Translations under genes and position numbers: made by a program | Assembly: GCF_003581425.1 (NCBI RefSeq) | Contig: NZ_QXTG01000002.1 | Coordinates: 1,116,001 to 1,180,000, forward strand | Origin: Amnibacterium setariae | GTDB taxonomy: Bacteria > Actinomycetota > Actinomycetes > Actinomycetales > Microbacteriaceae | Length of the DNA: 64,000 nucleotides | Direction: 5' to 3' | Part shown: positions 59,024 through 64,000 of the stretch, piece by piece | Layout: each line of letters opens with the position of its first letter | How positions within the stretch are numbered: the first letter of the stretch is position 1 | The notes under the pieces: generated by a model | Database searches by the model: none | What the model saw: the letters and a program-made list of their open reading frames with translations, nothing else | What the model was told of the DNA's origin: nothing

Positions 59024-59844
59024 GCCTCGCGGCGGCGGCGATCGCCCCCGCGCTGCTCGGCGGCGCGGCGGACCGGCAGGCGGAGCTCGAGGCCGCCGAC
59101 CGAGCCATCCGCGCGCCCCTCGCCCTCAGCCGCCGGATCGGCTTCGCGCAGCTCGCCGGCGGGGTCGGCGCCTCGACCACGGTCGCGGCGGTGGCCGCGC
59201 TCATCGCGGTGCGTCGCCGGAGCCCGGTGCTCGCGGTCGACGCGGCCGCCGGCCCGCGATCGCTCCGCTGGCAGGCGGGGCTCGGCACCACTGCGCCCGC
59301 CCCGGTCGACGCGCGCCGCACCCGCCCGCAGTCGCAGGCCGACGCCCTCGCCGGCCTCCCGCTGACCGACACCGGCGTGGCCGTCCTCGACGTGCACGGC
59401 GACGACGACCGGGCCGCCACCGAGACCGCGTGGGCGGAGCACGTCGCCCCGCTCGCCCGCTTCTGCCCCGTCGTCTGCACGGACTGGGGCGTCCGCGGCG
59501 CCGGCGCCGACCTCGGCGGGATCGCCGCCGCGTCGAGCACGGTCTGCGTCGTGACGCGGGCGGACCGGGGCGCCCTGGAGCGCGCCCTCGCCGCCGCCGG
59601 AGCCGTGCGCACGCTGCCGAACCGCCCCGACGTCGTGGTCGCCGCGGTCGACGTCGGCCGCACCGGCGGGCGCCTGCCCCGCGGCTTCGGCGCGGGCGTC
59701 GGCGTCCCGGTCGTCCGCGTGCCGTTCGAGCCGGCCCGCCGCGCCGCCGAGCCCGTACGCGGCGCCGACTGCTCCGCGGCCACCCGCGCCGCGCTGATCC
59801 GGCTCGCCGCCGCCGTCATGGCCCCGGCCGGAGGCGTCCGATGA
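59020..59844 (+). CDS. MinD-like protein with degenerate P-loop, ESX-associated
   Basis: A 274-residue SIMIBI-like protein starting at GTG 59020. The region QLAGGVGASTTVAAVAALIA holds a deviant Walker A: GGVGAST in place of GGxGKT, so the invariant Lys is lost. Later strands (VLAVDAAAGPRSLRW, VAVLDVHGDD, VVAAVDVGRTGG) follow the MinD fold. It overlaps eccD and eccC at either end (ATGA). Role in secretion unknown; probably structural or a weak nucleotide binder. Confidence 0.72.
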   Translation: MSLAAAAIAPALLGGAADRQAELEAADRAIRAPLALSRRIGFAQLAGGVGASTTVAAVAALIAVRRRSPVLAVDAAAGPRSLRWQAGLGTTAPAPVDARRTRPQSQADALAGLPLTDTGVAVLDVHGDDDRAATETAWAEHVAPLARFCPVVCTDWGVRGAGADLGGIAAASSTVCVVTRADRGALERALAAAGAVRTLPNRPDVVVAAVDVGRTGGRLPRGFGAGVGVPVVRVPFEPARRAAEPVRGADCSAATRAALIRLAAAVMAPAGGVR

Positions 59845-62800
59845 GCCTCCGCATCGTGCACCGGCCGGCGCGCATCACCCGACCGGTCGCCCCGCCCGAC
59901 CCCGACGTCCTCGCCCCGCCGCCCGCGCTCGGCGACGGGCCGCTCTCGGGCATCCCGATCCAGACGCTGCTGCCGGTCGTCGGCTCGCTCTCGTCGATCG
60001 TGATGATCGTGGTGCTCCGCAACGCGAACCCGGTGTTCATGGTCGTCGGCGCCGTGATCCTCGTCGTCGCGCTCGTCGGCGGCGTCGGCGCGGCCCTCTC
60101 CTCCCGCGGACAGGCGGCGCGGCAGCGGCGGCTGCAGCGCGGCCGCTACCTGGACTTCCTCGAGCGCACGCGCACCGAGCTGCGGCGCCGGGCGCAGGAG
60201 GTGCGCGCGCGGGCGTCGATGCTCGACCCCGAGCCGGGCGCGCTGCTCGACCTGATCCGCGACCCCGCACGGCTCTGGGAGCGCCGCCGCGGCGACGCGG
60301 ACTTCCTCCGCGCCCGGATCGGCGCCGGCGAGGTGCCCTGGTTCCGGCTCGCGCTGCCCCGCGACGAGAACCCGGTGCAGCCGTTCGACCCGATCATGCG
60401 GGCCGAGGCGCAGCTCGTCGTCGACCAGTACTCCGCGATCGCGGGGATGCCCGTCGCCGTCGACCTGGAGCGCGCGGGCCACGTCTCGATCGTCGGCGAC
60501 CCGGAGGAGGTGCTCGGCGTCGCGCGGTCGCTCGTCGCGCAGCTCGCCGCCCTGCACTCGCCGGAGGACCTGCACCTCGCCGCCGCGTTCCCCGAGTCGG
60601 CCGCAGCGGACTGGACGGGGTTCGACGCGCTGCCGCACGCGGTGGACGCGACGCTCTTCGACGGCCCGGTTCCGGCGCGGCGGGTCGCGCCCGACGCCGC
60701 CTCCCTCTCGAGCGTGCTCGGCGGCGACCTCGCCGACCGCGCGCAGGTCGCGGCGACGGCGAAGCGCAGCACCGGCGACACGGGCACGACCGGGCTCGCC
60801 CGCCTCGTGGTGCTCCTCGACGACCGCGGGCACGTGGCGTCGACGCTCCCGGTGCCCGACGCCGACCTCGTGCTCGCGGACCTCCAGGTGACCGCGGTGC
60901 ACCTGCTCACCGACCGCCTCCACGAGCCCTCCGACGTCACCGTGCGGATCACCGTCGCGGACGGCGACGCCGTGGTCACCGACGTGCGGCGGGTCGATGA
61001 CGGCCAGGTCGAGGAGCGCGTCGCGCGCCTCGACGCCACCCCGGCGCCGCTGTTCCGCGCCGTCGCCACGGCGCTCGCGCCCCTCCGGCTCAGCCTCACC
61101 GCCGTCGACGAGGCGGAGTCGGCGGAGGGCGTGAGCATCGCGGAGCTGCTCGGCATCGGCGACGTCACCGGGGTGTCGCCGGAGACGGCCTGGACCCCGA
61201 GGAGCCCGCGCGACTTCCTCCGGGTGCCGATCGGGCTCGACGACCTGGGCGCTCCGGTCCTGCTCGACCTGAAGGAGTCCGCCGAGCTCGGCATGGGGCC
61301 GCACGGCCTCTGCGTGGGCGCGACCGGGTCCGGCAAGAGCGAGATGCTGCGCACCCTCGTGCTCGGGCTGGCGCTCTCCCACTCCCCGGACGACCTCGCG
61401 ATGGTCCTCGTCGACTTCAAGGGCGGCGCGGCCTTCGCCTCCTTCGCGGGCCTGCCGCACGTCGCCGGCATCATCGACAACCTGCAGGACGACGCGCAGC
61501 TCACGGAGCGCGCTCGGGCCTCCATCGCGGGCGAGGTCGTGCGGCGGCAGAAGGTGCTCCGCGACGCCGGGAACCTCGCCTCCGTGTCGCACTACGCGGA
61601 GCTGCGTCGCGAGCGGCCCGACCTGCCGCCGCTGCCGCACCTGCTGCTCGTCATCGACGAGTTCGGCGAGCTGCTCACGGCCGAGCCGGAGTTCATCGAG
61701 CTGCTGATCACGATCGGCCGCATCGGCCGGTCGATCGGCGTGCACCTGCTGCTGTCGAGCCAGCGCATCGAGGCCGGGAAGCTGCGCGGCCTCGACACCT
61801 ACCTCTCGTACCGGATCGGCCTCCGCACGTTCTCGGAGGCGGAGTCGACGACGATCATCGACCGGCCGGACGCCTTCCACCTGCCGGCGATCCCGGGCTA
61901 CGCGTACCTCAAGGTCGACACGACGGTGTTCCGCCGGTTCCGCGCGGGCTACGTCTCGGGCCCGCTGGAGGCGGTCTCGGCGCCCGCCCCGATCGCGGCG
62001 CCGCGCGCGATGCTGCTGCCCGTCCACAACGGGCTCGCGGCGGCCGAGCCGGGCGACGAGCCGGAGCTGCAGCGCCCCCGGGTGGGGCGCGCGCTCGTGG
62101 ACGAGGCCGTCGACCGGCTGGCGGACGCCGAGCGCGCCGTCGCGCCGGTCTGGGTGCCGCCGCTGCCCGCCCGGCTCGCGCTCTCCCGGGTCGTCGCCCC
62201 GGAGCGGCGGGGCGCCGCGCCGATGCGGGTGCCGCTCGGCCTGCTCGACGACCCGGCGGGGCAGCGCCAGGAGCCGTGGCTGCTCGACCTCGCCGCGGCC
62301 GGCGGCCACGCGGCCGTCATCGGCGCGCCCGGCTCCGGGCGCAGCACCGTGCTCCGCACGATCGCCGCCGCGACCGCGCTCTCCACCGAGCCGGGCCAGG
62401 TCGCCGTCTACGGCATCGACCTGTCCGGCGGCGGCCTCGCGGCGCTCGAGGCGTTCCCGCACGTCGGCGGCGTCGCGACGCGCGCCGACCCGGCGACGGT
62501 GCAGCGGCTGCTGGAGGAGGTCCAGCTCATGCTCGCGGAGCGGGAGCGCGTGCTCCGCGAGCGCCGCATCGACTCCCCCGCCGAGCTGCGCCGCCGTCAC
62601 GCGGCGGGCGAGGTGCCGGAGCTGCGCGCGGCGGACGTCGTGCTGCTCGTCGACGGCTACGGCGCGGTCCGCGGCGAGTTCGAGCGGTTCGACGAGGCCC
62701 TCGCCGACCTCCTCCAGCGCGGCAGCGGCTTCGGCGTGCACCTCGTGCTCGGGCTCACGCGCTGGAACGAGCTGCGGATGAGCCTGCAGCCCCTCGTCGG

Positions 62801-63764
62801 CACCCGCATGGAGCTGCGGCTGAACGATCCGGCGGACTCGCTCATCGACCGCCGCCTGATGCGCACGATCCGACCGGACCAGCCCGGCCGCGTGCTGACC
62901 GAGGGCCGGCTCTTCGCCCAGGTCGCCCTCCCCGTGCTCGACGACGTCGCGGACGCCGACCTGCCGACCGCGCTCGAGGAGCTCGCGGCGAGCACCGTCG
63001 CGGGCTGGGCCGGGCCGGCCGCCGCGCCGATCCGCCTGCTGCCGACCTCCCTCGACCCGGCGGAGCTGCCCGACCCGTTCGACGAGCCGGACCGCGTGCC
63101 GATCGGGCTGCGGCAGGACACGATGACGCCCGTCGCGCTCGACCTCGAGCGGACGGACCAGCACCTGCTCGTGTTCGGCGACGTCGGGTCCGGCAAGACG
63201 ACCGTGCTCCGCGGCGCGATCACCGGGCTGGTCGACCGGTACACGGCGGACGAGCTGGTCGTCGCCGTCATGGACACCCGCGGCGGGCTCCGCGACGTGT
63301 GCCCCGACGAGTACCTGGGCGGCTCGGCGGCCAGCAGCAGCGAGGCCCGGCAGCTCGCCGCGGCGATCGCGGTGGAGCTGGACAAGCGGCAGGCGGACCG
63401 CGCGTCGGGGCCGCGGATCGTGGTCGTCGTCGACGACTTCGACATCCTCTCGTCGGGCGGCACGAGCCCGCTCGAGCCCCTGCTCCCCTTCCTCCCGAGC
63501 GCGCGCGACCTGCGCCTGCACGTGCTGCTCACGCGGCCCGTCGCCGGTCTGCAGCGGGCGCTGTTCGACCGGTCGCTGCAGGCGCTCCGCGAGACCGGCG
63601 GCACGACGCTGCTGATGTCGGGCGACCGCGCGGAGGGCCAGATCCTGCCGCGGGTCTACGCGGAGCCGATGGTGCCGGGTCGCGGGCGCCTGCTGCGCCG
63701 CGGCGACTCGGGCGTCGTCGTGCAGGTCGCCGCCTTCCAGGGCGCCGTCGAGGCCCGCCGATGA
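59841..63764 (+). CDS. eccC: Type VII secretion ATPase EccC
   Basis: A 1307-residue FtsK/SpoIIIE-type motor. Two membrane helices (about 41-60 and 66-86) are followed by three ATPase domains. Domain 1 has Walker A GATGSGKSEM (about residue 493) and Walker B LLVIDEFGEL; domain 2 has GAPGSGRST (about 829), with Arg replacing the Walker Lys; domain 3 has GDVGSGKTT (about 1114). This fits the EccC pattern in which not all domains hydrolyse ATP. It recognises substrates carrying a C-terminal secretion signal. Confidence 0.93.
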   Translation: MSLRIVHRPARITRPVAPPDPDVLAPPPALGDGPLSGIPIQTLLPVVGSLSSIVMIVVLRNANPVFMVVGAVILVVALVGGVGAALSSRGQAARQRRLQRGRYLDFLERTRTELRRRAQEVRARASMLDPEPGALLDLIRDPARLWERRRGDADFLRARIGAGEVPWFRLALPRDENPVQPFDPIMRAEAQLVVDQYSAIAGMPVAVDLERAGHVSIVGDPEEVLGVARSLVAQLAALHSPEDLHLAAAFPESAAADWTGFDALPHAVDATLFDGPVPARRVAPDAASLSSVLGGDLADRAQVAATAKRSTGDTGTTGLARLVVLLDDRGHVASTLPVPDADLVLADLQVTAVHLLTDRLHEPSDVTVRITVADGDAVVTDVRRVDDGQVEERVARLDATPAPLFRAVATALAPLRLSLTAVDEAESAEGVSIAELLGIGDVTGVSPETAWTPRSPRDFLRVPIGLDDLGAPVLLDLKESAELGMGPHGLCVGATGSGKSEMLRTLVLGLALSHSPDDLAMVLVDFKGGAAFASFAGLPHVAGIIDNLQDDAQLTERARASIAGEVVRRQKVLRDAGNLASVSHYAELRRERPDLPPLPHLLLVIDEFGELLTAEPEFIELLITIGRIGRSIGVHLLLSSQRIEAGKLRGLDTYLSYRIGLRTFSEAESTTIIDRPDAFHLPAIPGYAYLKVDTTVFRRFRAGYVSGPLEAVSAPAPIAAPRAMLLPVHNGLAAAEPGDEPELQRPRVGRALVDEAVDRLADAERAVAPVWVPPLPARLALSRVVAPERRGAAPMRVPLGLLDDPAGQRQEPWLLDLAAAGGHAAVIGAPGSGRSTVLRTIAAATALSTEPGQVAVYGIDLSGGGLAALEAFPHVGGVATRADPATVQRLLEEVQLMLAERERVLRERRIDSPAELRRRHAAGEVPELRAADVVLLVDGYGAVRGEFERFDEALADLLQRGSGFGVHLVLGLTRWNELRMSLQPLVGTRMELRLNDPADSLIDRRLMRTIRPDQPGRVLTEGRLFAQVALPVLDDVADADLPTALEELAASTVAGWAGPAAAPIRLLPTSLDPAELPDPFDEPDRVPIGLRQDTMTPVALDLERTDQHLLVFGDVGSGKTTVLRGAITGLVDRYTADELVVAVMDTRGGLRDVCPDEYLGGSAASSSEARQLAAAIAVELDKRQADRASGPRIVVVVDDFDILSSGGTSPLEPLLPFLPSARDLRLHVLLTRPVAGLQRALFDRSLQALRETGGTTLLMSGDRAEGQILPRVYAEPMVPGRGRLLRRGDSGVVVQVAAFQGAVEARR

Positions 63765-64000
63765 CCGATCCGGAGGAGCGGAAGGAGGGCGGCGTCCGCG
63801 TCGTCGTCGCGGGCACGGGCGGCGGCGTCGGCGTCACGACCGTCACCGCCCTGCTCTTCGAGGGCATGCGGTCGCGGCCGCTCGGCGCCCCGCGACTGCT
63901 CGACCACGCGGGCGGCGACGTCGGCGACCGCCTCCCGAGCGGCGACGAGGTCGCCCGCATCGACCCGCTGGTCCGGCTGCAGGACGCGGGCCGGCACGCG
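63761..64000 (+). CDS. MinD-like P-loop protein (cut by window edge)
   Basis: Starts by ATGA overlap with eccC and remains open to the end of the window (80 residues). VRVVVAGTGGGVGVTTVTAL is again a deviant Walker A (GGVGVTT, no Lys). It resembles the gene at 59020-59844, so the ESX operon carries two such proteins on either side of EccC. The rest is beyond the window. Confidence 0.7.
   Translation, partial: MTDPEERKEGGVRVVVAGTGGGVGVTTVTALLFEGMRSRPLGAPRLLDHAGGDVGDRLPSGDEVARIDPLVRLQDAGRHA

Noticed and set aside
58974-63521. A 1515-codon open frame on the reverse strand opposite eccD/eccC
   Set aside because: It is an antisense shadow created by high GC and codon bias; its composition (Arg, Val, Glu, Asp and His rich) has no domain, and the forward frame is a clear EccC.
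1-64000. tRNA, rRNA or riboswitch genes
   Set aside because: None recognised by eye on either strand; cloverleaf-type structures were not searched computationally, so a missed tRNA cannot be fully excluded.

Overview
The window is from a very GC-rich (about 72-75%) Gram-positive actinobacterium. GTG and TTG starts are common, 4-base ATGA/GTGA stop-start overlaps are everywhere, and there is an ESX/type VII secretion locus, an ECF41 sigma factor and coenzyme F420 genes. The order leuC-leuD-murA-plsC-gpsA-ddl-DUF3515-thiL, with rsmD, recG and coaD next to it, fits the order Micrococcales, most likely Microbacteriaceae. That placement is inference. No rRNA, tRNA, CRISPR array, transposase or phage gene was seen.

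Layout. 1-4664: end of a VanZ-like gene, then a rightward operon of NDH-2, an ECF41 sigma factor, an NmrA-like oxidoreductase, a membrane protein and a second NmrA-like oxidoreductase; two copies of a CCTCAC-N17-CGTC promoter motif sit at its head and inside it. 4680-13087: a leftward block holding a serine hydrolase, a D-threonate-type acid-sugar pair (PdxA2 and a DUF1537 kinase), an aldo/keto reductase, an MFS exporter and the folate-independent methionine synthase pair mesX-mesD, with a divergent LysR regulator. 13111-26014: accessory genes, many in regulator/target pairs (MarR/flavoprotein, TetR/aldo-keto reductase, ArsR/DUF2071), plus lipoproteins and a TmrB-like ATPase. 26130-30269: a spermidine/putrescine-type ABC importer (potADBC). 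30481-37832: an amidohydrolase, an F420 module (FGD-like oxidoreductase, cofE, cofC), Lrp/DUF2000, GNAT and MOSC genes. 37825-50386: the housekeeping block coaD, recG, rsmD, thiL, DUF3515, ddl, gpsA, plsC, murA, leuD and leuC. It is broken between ddl and gpsA by one lower-GC gene with a PD-(D/E)XK-like motif. leuC is preceded by a 14-residue leucine-rich leader peptide and an attenuator-like hairpin. 50742-64000: an ESX locus with DUF6177, an Imm52-like immunity protein, a polymorphic toxin with a Tox-REase-5-like nuclease end, three small WXG/ESAT-6-like proteins, an FHA protein, EccD, EccC and two MinD-like proteins whose P-loops lack lysine; it runs off the right edge.

The most unusual structure lies between genes. 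At least three families of short palindromic elements occur. Family 1 (four copies) is bounded by a CGCGGATCCGCA box and always sits within about 20 nt of a stop codon. Family 2 (two copies) consists of nested hairpins on a CGCGCGGT core, one copy grown into a 19-bp tandem array. Family 3 (two copies) spans exactly 71 bp, and its ends differ between copies in a compensated way. Several genes (LysR, ArsR, DUF4190, DUF2000, the leu leader) appear to be transcribed as leaderless mRNAs, because good -10 boxes lie 7-9 nt before their start codons.
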